Part shown: piece by piece, positions 11,813 through 21,325 of the stretch | How the letters are laid out: each line of letters opens with the position of its first letter | Position numbering within the stretch: the first letter of the stretch is position 1 | Assembly (NCBI GenBank): GCA_029255645.1 | Contig: JANLJE010000026.1 | Coordinates: forward strand, 1-64,000 | Direction: 5' to 3' | Origin: Comamonadaceae bacterium | GTDB taxonomy: Bacteria; Pseudomonadota; Gammaproteobacteria; Burkholderiales; Rhodocyclaceae | Length of the DNA: 64,000 nucleotides | Program-made: the position numbers and the translations under genes | Notes under the pieces: generated by a model | What the model saw: only the letters and a program-made list of their open reading frames with translations | The model's database searches: none | What the model was told of the DNA's origin: nothing

Positions 11813-13969
11813 TCAGCGAATTGCGACGGTCTCGCTGACGATGCGCGGGGTGATGAAGATCAGCAACTCGGTTTTCTCGTTTTGCCGGGACGTGTTCTTG
11901 AAGGCAAAACCAATCACCGGCAGATCTCCCAGCAAGGGCACCTTATTGACGTCATCCCGGGTCTTGATCTCATAGATGCCGCCGATCACGATGGTGCCGC
12001 CGTTATCCACCAGCACATCGGTTTCCACCTTTTTGGTTTCAATGGTCGCCCCCCAGCGGGTTTCCGCCCCGATAGCGTCCTTGTTGATCTTGAGCCGCAT
12101 CGACACCTTGCCGTCCGGGGTGATGTGCGGCGTCACCTCCAGGGCCAGGACCGCTTTTTTATAGACGACACTCGTGGAACCCGAACTGGAAGCTTCGAGA
12201 TAAGGCACCTCGACCCCTTGTTCGATCCGGGCCTTGGTCTGATCCGAGGTCAGCACCCGGGGGCTGGAAACGATCTTGCCCTTCAGGTCCGCTTCGAGCG
12301 CGGAAATCTCCAGATTCAGGAACTTGGTCTTGGCCGCATTGAAAAGCGTGAAGGAAAACTCGGTCGGGCTCACCCCTTGATATCCCGTCGCAGGCAGATT
12401 GACCTGGTTCAGGTTATTGATCAGCGGCGTGGGTTGCAAAGTGTATTCAGGGCCGATCCACTGCATCTGGCCCTTCTCGAGCCAACCTTGAGCGTATTGC
12501 TGCTTGATGTAGGCATCGCCTGCAATCAATTGATTCTGCCCGCCCCAGTTGCCATAGCGGTCCTTGCCCAGGATCCCGAGCCGGGCCCCCAGGTTTCTTG
12601 CAAACTGGTCCGTCGCCTCGACAATCCGGGCCTCGATCATCACCTGCCTGACGGCAATATCGACCTGCGCAATCACCTTGCGCACCTCCTCGAGCCGGAA
12701 GGGCACATCCTGAACGAACAAGAGATTGGTTCTTTCATCAAACACGGCACTGCCGCGCTTGGACAACATGCGTTGATCCTTGGAGGTCAGCAACTCCTGC
12801 AGTTGCTTGGCTTTCTGATAGTTGATCTGAAAACTTTCCGTGCGCAGCGGCTCCAGGTCCTCGGTCTGCTGCTTGGACTCGAACTCCAGCTTTTCCCGGG
12901 TAGCAATTTCATCACGCGGCGCAATCAGGATCACATTACCGTTCTTGCGCATGTCCAGCCCTTTTTGCTGGAAGATGATGTCGATCACCTGGTCGGCAGG
13001 CACATCCTTCAATACCAGTGTGGTGGTTCCGGTCACCGTCTCACTGATGACGGCATTCAGCCCCAGTTCTTCCGCCATCAGGCGCAGCAGGGCGCGCACA
13101 TCGCCATTCTGGTAATTGATGCTGATACGCGGACCCTGATAGCCAATCTTGGTGCCCTGTACCAGCTTGTTCGGGTCTTCCACGATCGGCTTGACTTCCA
13201 CCACGAACTGATTTTCCGCCTGGTAGGCGTTGTATTCCCACAGCCCCTTCGGGGTAATGGTCATGTGCACGCTATCGCCTTTTTTCTCGGTCATGATCTG
13301 CGTGACGGGCGTCGCAAAATCGGTGACGTCCAGTTTACGCTGCAGATTCTGCGGCAGATCCGTTTTCAGGAAGTCAACCACCAGATCCTTGCCTTGCTGG
13401 CGAATGTCGATACCGGTGCCCGCATCGGCCAGGTCCACCATGATCCGGCCTTCGCCATCCTTGCCGCGACGGAACGCAATGTCACGCACCGCATGCCGGG
13501 CGTCGGGCCTGGCTTCGCGCACGAAATGTTCCACGCGTGCGCCGTCGCTGGTGGTGGCCTCCAGCGGCGAGAGCGTGACGAGAACGGAATTGCCATCGAT
13601 CCGGGTGGTATAGCTGAGGTTGCGTACCAGATTCAGCACGACACGGGTTCTTTCGCCAACCTGCACCACATCCAGGCGGGTCAGATCGCCCTCATTGACC
13701 GTATGGCTGTTTTTACCCAGGGCATTGCCTACCCCGATGAAATCAAAAGCCAGGCGCGAGGGATTGGCAATGCTGAAACCCACCGGCGGGTTGGCCAGCG
13801 GTTCTTTCAGGTCGAACTTGACCAGAATATTCCCCCCTTGCTGCGCGACGTGAAAAGCCTGAATCGCATTGGCCGGCGACGACGGCTCGGCCGCCTGGAG
13901 GGTGATAATCGGAAGCATGCCGAACATCAGGCCTGCCAGCATACACTTCATACGATTCAGCATTTTCAC
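11813..13969 (-). CDS. pilQ: Type IV pilus secretin PilQ
   Basis: Outer-membrane secretin through which the type IV pilus fibre leaves the cell. A signal peptide (MKCMLAGLMFGMLPIITLQA, cleaving near AEP) is followed by two AMIN-type peptidoglycan-binding regions (about 35-130 and 150-250), an STN/secretin N0 region (ISINYQNGDVRALLRLMAEE, about 280-350), a secretin_N domain, and the C-terminal secretin barrel with VPLLGDLPVIGFAFKN. It is 718 aa, normal for the family. It is the last gene of pilMNOPQ, with its start overlapping the pilP stop. Confidence 0.97.
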   Translation of the reverse strand: MKMLNRMKCMLAGLMFGMLPIITLQAAEPSSPANAIQAFHVAQQGGNILVKFDLKEPLANPPVGFSIANPSRLAFDFIGVGNALGKNSHTVNEGDLTRLDVVQVGERTRVVLNLVRNLSYTTRIDGNSVLVTLSPLEATTSDGARVEHFVREARPDARHAVRDIAFRRGKDGEGRIMVDLADAGTGIDIRQQGKDLVVDFLKTDLPQNLQRKLDVTDFATPVTQIMTEKKGDSVHMTITPKGLWEYNAYQAENQFVVEVKPIVEDPNKLVQGTKIGYQGPRISINYQNGDVRALLRLMAEELGLNAVISETVTGTTTLVLKDVPADQVIDIIFQQKGLDMRKNGNVILIAPRDEIATREKLEFESKQQTEDLEPLRTESFQINYQKAKQLQELLTSKDQRMLSKRGSAVFDERTNLLFVQDVPFRLEEVRKVIAQVDIAVRQVMIEARIVEATDQFARNLGARLGILGKDRYGNWGGQNQLIAGDAYIKQQYAQGWLEKGQMQWIGPEYTLQPTPLINNLNQVNLPATGYQGVSPTEFSFTLFNAAKTKFLNLEISALEADLKGKIVSSPRVLTSDQTKARIEQGVEVPYLEASSSGSTSVVYKKAVLALEVTPHITPDGKVSMRLKINKDAIGAETRWGATIETKKVETDVLVDNGGTIVIGGIYEIKTRDDVNKVPLLGDLPVIGFAFKNTSRQNEKTELLIFITPRIVSETVAIR

Positions 13970-14520
13970 TTTATTTCCTCCTGGGCCTGTAGTTGCAGCA
14001 CATTCATGCGCTCAGACCAATCGCCCGTTGAATCCTCAACGACTTCCTTGATTTCCACGGCCTGATCCGTGATCTTCACGACCACCCCAAAATCCAGACC
14101 GATGTAATCCCCCTCCTTCACCTGCTTCACCAGTTGATCGACTTGAATCGCGGCCATGGGAGTATTGTTGATGTTCATGAAGCCGATCATTTTCATGGAT
14201 TCGATCGGGTATTTTTCCATCACGCTGTTACGCGCTTCACGCGCTTCAAAATCCGGCTCGAACCGACTCCCCTGACCTGCCCCGCGCCGTCCCCGTTTCT
14301 CGGGCTCAATCTTGCTGCTGCTGAACGGGTCCACCATGTTTTCAACGGTATAAGGAACCGGCTCGTAGGGCTTGATCTGGGGCAGCGGCGGGATTTTCCC
14401 GCGCAAATCCTTCGAGGCTTCGGCCATCCAGGTCTGCAGATCTTCATGTTCGCCACCGCCACATCCGGCCAGCAGCAATGTCAATGTGATTGCAGAAGCA
14501 TAAAGCGAGGATCGCATCAC
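13966..14520 (-). CDS. pilP: Type IV pilus lipoprotein PilP
   Basis: Inner-membrane lipoprotein that joins the PilMNO platform to the PilQ secretin. The N-terminal hydrophobic stretch ends in the lipobox LLLAGC. A proline-rich unstructured segment (about 45-100) leads to the beta-sandwich domain (SMKMIGFMNINNTPMAAIQV onward). At 184 aa it has the usual length. It is coupled by 4-bp overlaps to pilO upstream and pilQ downstream. Confidence 0.95.
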   Translation of the reverse strand: MMRSSLYASAITLTLLLAGCGGGEHEDLQTWMAEASKDLRGKIPPLPQIKPYEPVPYTVENMVDPFSSSKIEPEKRGRRGAGQGSRFEPDFEAREARNSVMEKYPIESMKMIGFMNINNTPMAAIQVDQLVKQVKEGDYIGLDFGVVVKITDQAVEIKEVVEDSTGDWSERMNVLQLQAQEEIK

Positions 14521-15239
14521 TTTTTCCCCCCTTTCCTGCCTTTGGCGGCCTGTTCTTTTTCGGCCTGCCGGCGCCTGGCGATTTCTTCTTCATCCAGATA
14601 GCGGAAGGTCTTGAGTTCTGCATCCATCACCAGTTGCCCGCTGGCCACCGGTGTGGCCCCCTTGCCGCCCTTGGCGGATTCAGCACTGGCGATCGCCATG
14701 TTATTGAGCGTCACGATGCGCGGCAGTTTGGCGACATCGGCTGAAAAAGCGGCCAGATCATGGTAGTTGCCGATGATCTTGACCGTGATCGGCAATTCAG
14801 CATAAAAGTCCTTGCTGACCTCGTCAGCCGGTTTGAACAACTCGAACTGCAAACCCCGCCCCAGACCCGCCTGGTTCACTTCCACCAGCAGCGCTTCGAC
14901 TTCGGAACGATTGGGCAATTGCTTGAGCAAAGCACCAAATGACTTTTCGATTTCATCGAGTTGCTGGCGATAAAGATCCAGATTCACCGCCTGTTTTTTC
15001 TTGGTGATGAATTCTTCCTTGAGCTTCAGTTCCGTACTTTCCGCCGTGTCCAGGATCTCGAGTTGATCCTTCCAGATGAACCACCAACCACAAAGAATGA
15101 CCGCCACCAGTATCCCCACCAGAATCGTGATGCGCGGAATGAGCGGCCAGGTGCCCGGGTCATTATTGGTGCTCAGGCGCCTGAAATCTTCAGCAATTTG
15201 CTGAGTATTCAAATTCAGTTTGAGTTCAGAGAGCTTCAT
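14517..15239 (-). CDS. pilO: Type IV pilus inner-membrane protein PilO
   Basis: Bitopic inner-membrane protein that dimerises with PilN. One membrane helix (ITILVGILVAVILCGWWFIW, about 35-55) is followed by a periplasmic coiled coil (about 60-95) and a ferredoxin-like fold domain. Residues around LLKQLPNRSEVEALLVEVNQ are typical of the PilO family. The C-terminal tail is lysine-rich (RKGGKK), longer than in many homologues. It overlaps both pilN and pilP by 4 bp. Confidence 0.94.
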   Translation of the reverse strand: MKLSELKLNLNTQQIAEDFRRLSTNNDPGTWPLIPRITILVGILVAVILCGWWFIWKDQLEILDTAESTELKLKEEFITKKKQAVNLDLYRQQLDEIEKSFGALLKQLPNRSEVEALLVEVNQAGLGRGLQFELFKPADEVSKDFYAELPITVKIIGNYHDLAAFSADVAKLPRIVTLNNMAIASAESAKGGKGATPVASGQLVMDAELKTFRYLDEEEIARRRQAEKEQAAKGRKGGKK

Positions 15240-15832
15240 GGCTTGTTGCCCCCCTTGGCTTTGGTGGCAGTTTTTTCTGCCGGCGATGGCTCTGGACGAA
15301 CCATGTTGAAATCCAGGGAAAACTCGAACAGCCGCCTGCCACCCACCATGGCCGCCTTGCTTTCGATCAACCTGGGCGGCCCCATTCCCTCTGCGGCTTC
15401 CAGATTGCGCATCAAGGTCGAAATGCGCGAGTTCGATTGGGCGTAGCCGCTCAACACAACCTGCAAACCATTTCGTTTCATGGTCTTGAGGTAGACGCCC
15501 TCGGGAACACGCTGCACCAGTTCACTCAGCAGATAAACGGTCTCGCTACGATCCTTCTGCAAGGATTCGATCGTATTCTTGCGGTCCAGCAAGGCCTGAC
15601 TCTTTTCCTTGAGGTCCTTGATTTCGTCGACCTGTTTGTCTAGTACCGCTATTTCCTTCTTGAGAAACTCATTTTTACTGTTCTGATGTTGAATGTAGCC
15701 ATCGATGGCCGTGTAACCCGCAAAAACCAGCAGGGCGCCGAGCAACGTCACCATGCCTGCCAGTACATAAAACTGCTGGCGACGGGCTTTACGTGCCTCT
15801 TCCCGATGTGGAAGAAGATTGATTTTGATCAT
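15236..15832 (-). CDS. pilN: Type IV pilus inner-membrane protein PilN
   Basis: Bitopic membrane protein that binds PilM through its conserved N-terminal MIKINLLPHREE motif, which is intact here. A single membrane helix (about 22-44) leads into a coiled coil and a small periplasmic domain paired with PilO. It is 198 aa, typical for the family, with a slightly extended lysine-rich C-terminus. It overlaps pilM and pilO by 4 bp. Confidence 0.95.
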   Translation of the reverse strand: MIKINLLPHREEARKARRQQFYVLAGMVTLLGALLVFAGYTAIDGYIQHQNSKNEFLKKEIAVLDKQVDEIKDLKEKSQALLDRKNTIESLQKDRSETVYLLSELVQRVPEGVYLKTMKRNGLQVVLSGYAQSNSRISTLMRNLEAAEGMGPPRLIESKAAMVGGRRLFEFSLDFNMVRPEPSPAEKTATKAKGGNKP

Positions 15833-16932
15833 GATGGATCAAACCTCCGCAGCGCCAGGCCACAGGCCGTCATCAAAGACGGCGCATCGGCCAGCAGATT
15901 CTTGGCACGAACCCGGTCCGAGAGCACCATCCCGGCAAATGGATTGGCAATGATGGTATTGACCTGGGTTCGAGTGGCAACCAGTTCATCGATCCCGGGA
16001 ATGGAGGCACAGCCCCCCGCCAGAACGATATGGTCAACCTTGTTGTACTGCGTCGAGGTGAACAGGAACTGCAAGGCACGGGAAACCTCAAGGGCGAGAC
16101 TGTCCATGAACTGGGGCAGGAGTTCCGACTCATAGTCTTCCGGCAGATTTCCCGCACGCTTGCCCGCTTCGGCCTCACCGTATCCCATGCCGTAGCGACG
16201 GGAAATATCCTGAGTCAGCAAACCGCCACCAAAGGCCTGCTCCCGGGCATAGATCTGCACGCCATTCCTGAGCACCGTCAGTTTCGTGACATTCATGCCC
16301 ACGTCCACCAGCGCGACCACGGGTGCATTTTCTTCCAGCGGCAGTTGCCTGAACACCAGTTCAAAGGCGGCAAGCGTGGCGTAGGACTCGACATCCATGA
16401 CCACCACCTTGAGCCCAGCCGCTTCTGCAACCGCCAGGCGGTCCTCGACCCGCTCCTTTTTGGAAGCCGCAATCAGGACTTCCAGTTCATCCGGCGCCGA
16501 AGGGGCCGGGCCTATCACCTGGTAGTCGAGATTCACCTCGTCGATGGAAAATGGGATGTATTGATTGGCTTCCGATTCAACCAGCACCTCCAGATCTTCT
16601 TCCCGCAGGCCCGCCGGGACGATGATCTTTTTGGAAATCACCGCCGACGCGGGCAGGGCCATGGCCACATTGCGGGTGGGAGTCGCCAGCCGCCTCCAGG
16701 CGCGACGGACGCCTTCCTGCACGGCCTCCAGATCGGCGATGTTGCCGTCTACGACGGCGTCCTTGGGAAGCACCTCGATGGTGTAGCGTTCAACCCGGTA
16801 GCCATCCTTGCCGGCATCGGACAGTTCCACCATCTTGATGGATGAAGCAGAGATGTCCAAGCCGAACAGGGGACGGGATTTTGGATTGAGAAAGGAGAGA
16901 TCAAAGCGCACCGGACCCCCGGAAATATCCAT
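15829..16932 (-). CDS. pilM: Type IV pilus assembly actin-like ATPase PilM
   Basis: Cytoplasmic actin-fold protein that docks the PilN tail and connects to the assembly ATPases. FGLDISASSIKMVEL is the phosphate-1 segment, VALVDVGMNVTKLTVL the phosphate-2 segment, and IVLAGGCASIPGIDELV the adenosine segment. It is about 367 aa from the ATG at 16932. A GTG at 16911 (reading VRFDLSFLNPKS, with a G-rich stretch just upstream) matches the usual N-terminus better and may be the real start, since the ATG has no visible ribosome site. It is the first gene of pilMNOPQ, divergent from mrcA. Confidence 0.94.
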   Translation of the reverse strand: MDISGGPVRFDLSFLNPKSRPLFGLDISASSIKMVELSDAGKDGYRVERYTIEVLPKDAVVDGNIADLEAVQEGVRRAWRRLATPTRNVAMALPASAVISKKIIVPAGLREEDLEVLVESEANQYIPFSIDEVNLDYQVIGPAPSAPDELEVLIAASKKERVEDRLAVAEAAGLKVVVMDVESYATLAAFELVFRQLPLEENAPVVALVDVGMNVTKLTVLRNGVQIYAREQAFGGGLLTQDISRRYGMGYGEAEAGKRAGNLPEDYESELLPQFMDSLALEVSRALQFLFTSTQYNKVDHIVLAGGCASIPGIDELVATRTQVNTIIANPFAGMVLSDRVRAKNLLADAPSLMTACGLALRRFDPS

Positions 16933-17032
16933 TAAAAATCAGAAGTTACATCAAAATCCAATAATTCACGTGAAATGCTAGCAACAAGCCCCGACAGTGT
17001 AAAGCAATTTATTTGTCTTAGACGAGGGCGCG

Positions 17033-17038
17033 TATAAT
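17033..17038 (+). promoter_or_regulatory. Likely -10 element of mrcA
   Basis: A perfect TATAAT preceded by GCG lies 33 bp before the mrcA ATG in the pilM-mrcA divergent gap. The best -35 candidate (TTGTCT at 17013) is only 14 bp away, too close for a standard promoter, so the -35 contact is uncertain. Confidence 0.5.
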
Positions 17039-17070
17039 CCCGCCCTGCTCCAACTTCTGACGGTTTCGTC

Positions 17071-19389
17071 ATGCCTTCCACCTTGCGTTTCATCTTGTAT
17101 TCCATTTCTTTCATCATCGGCCTGATCGCCATCGGCATCGGGGTCATCCTGATCGTCCTGGTGCTTGCCTACCCGAATCTGCCCAGCCTGGACGTACTCA
17201 CGGATTACCGCCCCAAGATGCCCCTGCGGATCATGACGGCGGACGGCCATTTGATCGGCGAATTTGGCGAAGAACGCCGTGCCGTGGTCAGGATACAAGA
17301 CGTGCCCGAGGTCATGAAGCAAGCCATCATGGCGGCAGAGGATGAGCGTTTTTACCAGCACGGCGGGGTCGACACTCTCGGCGTGCTGCGCGCAGCTTAT
17401 GCCAATTTCATCGGCGGTGGCAAGCGCCAGGGTGCATCCACCATCACCATGCAGGTGGCGCGCAATTTTTTCCTCAGCTCTGAAAAAACGCTGACCCGGA
17501 AGATGTACGAAGCGCTGCTTTCCTTCAAGATCGAACACAACCTCAGCAAGGACCAGATTTTCGAGCTCTATATCAACCAGATATTTCTGGGCCAGCGAGC
17601 TTATGGTTTTGCGGCGGCATCCCAGATTTATTTCGGCAAACCGCTCTCCCAGATCAGCATTGCCGAGGCCGCCATGCTGGCCGGTCTGCCAAAAGCCCCC
17701 TCGGCCTTCAATCCGGTGGTGAACCCCAAGCGGGCGCGCATCCGGCAAGAATATGTGCTGAAGCGCATGCGCGACCTCGGTTTCATCACGGAGGAACAGT
17801 TCAACACCGCCATGAATGAAACCCTGGTCGTCCGCCGCGATGCTGGCCAATACTCGACGCATGCGGAATATGTGGCCGAAATGGCCCGCCAGATCACGGC
17901 CGAACGTTTTCCTCAGGATGTCTACAGCGCCGGCCTGCAGGTCATCACGACCATCCAGAAGGACGAGCAGGAGGCCGCCTACCAGGCATTGCGCAAGGGC
18001 GTGCTCGACTACGACCGGCGTCAAGGCTATCGCGGCGCTGAATCCTTCATCGATCTAAAGCAGATGGGCGAAGATCAGGAGGAGTCGCTGGATGTTGCCC
18101 TGCAGGAATTTCCCGCCATCGAGAATCTGATACCCGCCGTGATCCTCGAGGCCAGCCCCAGGCAGATCAAGACTTACATGCGCGGCGGTGAAACCCTCAC
18201 CTTGAGCGGCGACGCCCTCAAATTTGCCAGCCGCATGCTGGACGACAAAGCCCCCGTTACCAAAAAACTGCGCCGTGGCGCCGTCATCCGCCTGAGCAAG
18301 GATGACAAGGGTTGGCGTATCGCCCAACTCCCCGAAGTCGAGGCCGCCTTTGTGTCGGCCCACCCCAAGGATGGGGCCATTCGCGCGCTGGTCGGCGGTT
18401 TCGATTTCAACCACAACATGTTCAACCACGTCACCCAAGCCTGGCGCCAACCCGGCTCCAGTTTCAAGCCCTTCATCTACTCTGCCGCCCTGGAAAAAGG
18501 CTTTTCTCCCGGCAGCATCGTGCTGGACGAACCGGTCACGGTCTCTGCCGCCCAGACGGGCAGCCAGGCCTGGCAGCCGAAGAACTACGACGGCAAGTAC
18601 GAAGGGCCGATGAAACTGCGCACCGCCCTGACCAAGTCGAAGAACATGGTGTCCATCCGCCTCCTCCAGGCCATAGGGCCCGCCTATGCCCAGGACTACA
18701 TCACCCGTTTCGGCTTCGACGCGGAACGCCACCCTCCCTATCTCACCATGGCCCTCGGCGCGGGCTCGGTAACGCCGTGGCAGATGGCGGCGGCTTATGC
18801 CGTGTTCGCCAATGGCGGTTACCGGGTGAATCCTTATATCGTCAAGGAAATACGTGACCAGCACGGTCGGGTGCTGGCTCAGGCAACCCCTGCCCAAGCC
18901 GGTGATGAAACCCTGCGCAGCATCGATCCGCGCAATGCCTATCTGATGTATTCGATGATGCGCGACGTAACCATCTACGGCACGGCCGGGCGCGCCTCTG
19001 CCGCACTCAAGCGCCAGGACCTGGCAGGCAAGACCGGCACCACCAATGACCACATGGATGCCTGGTTCTGTGGCTTCCAGAAAACGGTTGTCGGCTGTGC
19101 CTGGGTCGGTTTCGATCAGCCTAAAAGCCTGGGCAACCGGGAAACCGGGGGCTTCACCGCCCTTCCCATCTGGATCGCTTACATGCAGGAAGCCTTGCGG
19201 GGGGTTCCTGTCGAGCAGATTCCGCAACCGGAAGGCATCACTGCCGCCCGGGACGACATTTATTACAGCGAGAATGTCCCCCCTGCCCCGGAGCCTGAAG
19301 TCAGCAGCCCTGACGAGGGCCTTCCCACCGCCACCCCGGCGCAGGAACAACCGGCGAAACCCGTGGTGGAAGCTTTCCCCGCTGATTAA
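17071..19389 (+). CDS. mrcA: Penicillin-binding protein 1A (bifunctional transglycosylase/transpeptidase)
   Basis: Class A PBP that polymerises and cross-links peptidoglycan from the inner membrane. One N-terminal membrane helix (about 9-33) is followed by the glycosyltransferase domain with EDERFYQHGGVD (catalytic E90) and GASTITMQVARN. After the OB-like linker comes the transpeptidase domain, with SSFK (S463 and K466), SKN in KSKNMVS and KTGTT starting at K654. It is 772 aa; the tail is proline/glutamate-rich. It is divergent from pilM, as in many proteobacteria, and is followed by a strong terminator shared with cyaY. Confidence 0.96.
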   Translation: MPSTLRFILYSISFIIGLIAIGIGVILIVLVLAYPNLPSLDVLTDYRPKMPLRIMTADGHLIGEFGEERRAVVRIQDVPEVMKQAIMAAEDERFYQHGGVDTLGVLRAAYANFIGGGKRQGASTITMQVARNFFLSSEKTLTRKMYEALLSFKIEHNLSKDQIFELYINQIFLGQRAYGFAAASQIYFGKPLSQISIAEAAMLAGLPKAPSAFNPVVNPKRARIRQEYVLKRMRDLGFITEEQFNTAMNETLVVRRDAGQYSTHAEYVAEMARQITAERFPQDVYSAGLQVITTIQKDEQEAAYQALRKGVLDYDRRQGYRGAESFIDLKQMGEDQEESLDVALQEFPAIENLIPAVILEASPRQIKTYMRGGETLTLSGDALKFASRMLDDKAPVTKKLRRGAVIRLSKDDKGWRIAQLPEVEAAFVSAHPKDGAIRALVGGFDFNHNMFNHVTQAWRQPGSSFKPFIYSAALEKGFSPGSIVLDEPVTVSAAQTGSQAWQPKNYDGKYEGPMKLRTALTKSKNMVSIRLLQAIGPAYAQDYITRFGFDAERHPPYLTMALGAGSVTPWQMAAAYAVFANGGYRVNPYIVKEIRDQHGRVLAQATPAQAGDETLRSIDPRNAYLMYSMMRDVTIYGTAGRASAALKRQDLAGKTGTTNDHMDAWFCGFQKTVVGCAWVGFDQPKSLGNRETGGFTALPIWIAYMQEALRGVPVEQIPQPEGITAARDDIYYSENVPPAPEPEVSSPDEGLPTATPAQEQPAKPVVEAFPAD

Positions 19390-19392
19390 CTC

Positions 19393-19420
19393 AACAAAGC
19401 CGGGCATGCCCGGCTTTGTT
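19393..19420. terminator. Bidirectional terminator between mrcA and cyaY
   Basis: AACAAAGCCGGGC and GCCCGGCTTTGTT form a 13-bp stem around a two-base loop immediately after the mrcA stop. T runs occur on both strands and it lies between two convergent genes. Confidence 0.85.
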
Positions 19421-19441
19421 CCCTGTCAGGCGAGCCGGCCG

Positions 19442-19756
19442 TCAGAATTGCACCGGCATGCCCGCCTGCTCCGATACCAGACGTGACAGCAGCACCATCA
19501 GCGGCTCCCCACTGCGGGTATCCACCCAGGACTCGCCCTCCTTGCGGAAATGAAAGCCGCCGCTACGCGCCGCCACCCAGATTTCCTTGGTGATGGCATG
19601 GCGGTTGATGATCATCTTGCCGCCATCGGCAAACTCGATTTCCAGCACCCCGCCGGGAGCCAGTTCAAAATCCAGATCCCCCCCCGCCGCCTCGAGGACT
19701 GCCTCGATATGGGCCAGAACTTGATCGGCCCCTTGCGCAAATTCCCGATCATCCAT
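19442..19756 (-). CDS. cyaY: Frataxin-like iron donor / regulator of Fe-S assembly
   Basis: A 104-aa cytosolic protein with the bacterial frataxin pattern: acidic first helix (DREFAQGADQVLAHIEAVLE), then beta strands with GGVLEIEFADGGKMIINRH and EIWVAARSGGFHF. CyaY binds iron and modulates IscS activity during Fe-S cluster assembly. It is divergent from lptM-lysA, with only 38 bp between start codons, a common arrangement in beta- and gammaproteobacteria. Confidence 0.95.
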   Translation of the reverse strand: MDDREFAQGADQVLAHIEAVLEAAGGDLDFELAPGGVLEIEFADGGKMIINRHAITKEIWVAARSGGFHFRKEGESWVDTRSGEPLMVLLSRLVSEQAGMPVQF

Positions 19757-19794
19757 GCTGTGCTAACATCCTCGCATTGTTTATCCGCCTACCC

Positions 19795-19968
19795 ATGATG
19801 CGCCGTCTGCCCCCATCCTTGGCAATACTATTGCTCTGTACCGCCTGCGGCGCCAAAAGCGCCCTGGAAATTCCGGCAGGCACCCCACAACAACCCCTGT
19901 TTGAAAAGCTGGGCAGAACCGCCGCACCGGCTGCGGATGTTAGCACGCCCAAGAAAGCCCAGGAATGA
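19795..19968 (+). CDS. lptM: Small lipoprotein LptM-like (LPS translocon maturation)
   Basis: A 57-aa protein with a signal peptide ending in a lipobox (LLLCTACG), then the short GAKSALEIP region typical of small lipoproteins encoded between cyaY and lysA. In E. coli LptM (YifL) helps LptD oxidative maturation at the outer membrane. Start codons are two adjacent ATGs (19795, 19798); I used the first. A TTG-initiated longer frame at 19777 is less likely. Its stop overlaps the lysA ATG (ATGA), so they are coupled. Confidence 0.8.
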   Translation: MMRRLPPSLAILLLCTACGAKSALEIPAGTPQQPLFEKLGRTAAPAADVSTPKKAQE

Positions 19969-21254
19969 ACGCTGTTGGAACCCCTTATTTTGCTTACCAC
20001 CACGGTCAGCTCCATGCTGAACGACTGCCCCTGGCACAAATCGCCACGGCTTTTGGCAGCCCCACCTACGTCTATTCACGCGCCGCCCTGACTGCCAGCT
20101 TCCAGGAATTCCAGCAGGTCCTGGCGAGCCACCCGGCCGGAGCCGAAAGCCTCGTTTGCTATGCGGTCAAGGCCAATTCCAACCTCGCCATCCTCGACCT
20201 CTTTGCCCGCCTCGGCGCCGGTTTCGACATCGTTTCCGGCGGTGAACTGCAACGGGTGCTGGCGGCCGGCGCCGATGCCGGCAAGGTGGTGTTCTCCGGC
20301 GTCGGCAAGACCGAGGCCGAGATGGAACAGGCCCTCGATGCCGGCATCTTCTGCTTCAACGTGGAATCCGCCGCCGAACTGGAGCGCCTCAACGCCGTGG
20401 CCGGCCGCCTGGGCAAAAAGGCGCCCATCAGCCTGCGCGTCAACCCGGACGTGGACCCCAAGACCCATCCCTATATCTCCACCGGCCTCAAGACCGCCAA
20501 GTTCGGCGTCGCCATCGGAGACGCCCTGGCGCTGTATGAGAAGGCCGCCGTCCTGCCTCACCTCCGGGTGGAAGGCATCGACTGCCACATCGGCTCCCAG
20601 CTTCTGGACCCGAGCCCTTTCGTGGAGGCACTCGAACGGCTGCTGAAGTTGCTCGATGCCCTGGCTGCACGCCACATTCCCATCCACCACCTGGATCTGG
20701 GCGGCGGCCTGGGTATCCGCTACCGGCAAGAGGAGGTCGAGCCAAGCGTGGAGAGCTACCTGCGCCCCCTGCTGGACAAGCTCCAGGGGCGCGGACTCAA
20801 GCTCATCCTCGAACCGGGACGGCGCCTGGTGGGCAATGCGGGCCTCCTGCTGACCAAGGTGGAATTCCTCAAGCCCGGCGAAAACAAGAACTTTGCCGTC
20901 ATCGACGCCGCCATGAACGACCTGATGCGCCCCGCCCTGTATGAAGCCTGGCACGAAATCCAGGAAGTCCAGCAAAAGCACGATGACGCAGCCTTGGTCT
21001 ACGATGTGGTCGGCCCCGTCTGCGAGACCGGCGACTTCCTCGGCCAGGACCGGCCCCTGGCCGTGGCACCCGGCGATCTGCTGGCCGTCATGTCCGCCGG
21101 TGCCTACGGCATGGCGATGAGTTCCAACTACAACACCCGCCCCAGGGCAGCCGAGGTGATGGTGGATGGGGATCAGGCATACTGCATCCGCCGCCGCGAG
21201 ACGATAGCGGAACTCTATGCCCTCGAGCAGCCACTTCCTGCACTTCCTGCGTAA
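19965..21254 (+). CDS. lysA: Diaminopimelate decarboxylase
   Basis: PLP enzyme that decarboxylates meso-diaminopimelate to lysine. The alanine-racemase-like barrel has the PLP lysine in CYAVKANSN (K69), the HIGSQ motif, GGGLGI, and EPGRRLVGNAG. The C-terminal beta domain has GPVCETGDFLG, contributing the active-site cysteine, and GAYGMAMSSNYN. It is 429 aa, near the usual length. It is coupled to lptM by a 4-bp overlap. Confidence 0.97.
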   Translation: MNAVGTPYFAYHHGQLHAERLPLAQIATAFGSPTYVYSRAALTASFQEFQQVLASHPAGAESLVCYAVKANSNLAILDLFARLGAGFDIVSGGELQRVLAAGADAGKVVFSGVGKTEAEMEQALDAGIFCFNVESAAELERLNAVAGRLGKKAPISLRVNPDVDPKTHPYISTGLKTAKFGVAIGDALALYEKAAVLPHLRVEGIDCHIGSQLLDPSPFVEALERLLKLLDALAARHIPIHHLDLGGGLGIRYRQEEVEPSVESYLRPLLDKLQGRGLKLILEPGRRLVGNAGLLLTKVEFLKPGENKNFAVIDAAMNDLMRPALYEAWHEIQEVQQKHDDAALVYDVVGPVCETGDFLGQDRPLAVAPGDLLAVMSAGAYGMAMSSNYNTRPRAAEVMVDGDQAYCIRRRETIAELYALEQPLPALPA

Positions 21255-21262
21255 GCGCGTAC

Positions 21263-21293
21263 GAAAAAGCCCGGAAACGCGCCGGGCTTTTTC
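21263..21293. terminator. Bidirectional terminator between lysA and hslU
   Basis: GAAAAAGCCCGG and CCGGGCTTTTTC form a 12-bp stem with T runs on both strands, placed between convergent lysA and hslU. Confidence 0.85.
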
Positions 21294-21325
21294 AGGGGCG
21301 TAGACTTGCGAATAGACTTGCGAAA

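Noticed and set aside
11204-14065. 953-aa plus-strand frame opposite aroK and pilQ
   Set aside because: Spans two clear minus-strand genes and the terminator between them; no family signature.
18055-19407. 450-aa minus-strand frame opposite mrcA
   Set aside because: Shadow of the transpeptidase domain of mrcA.
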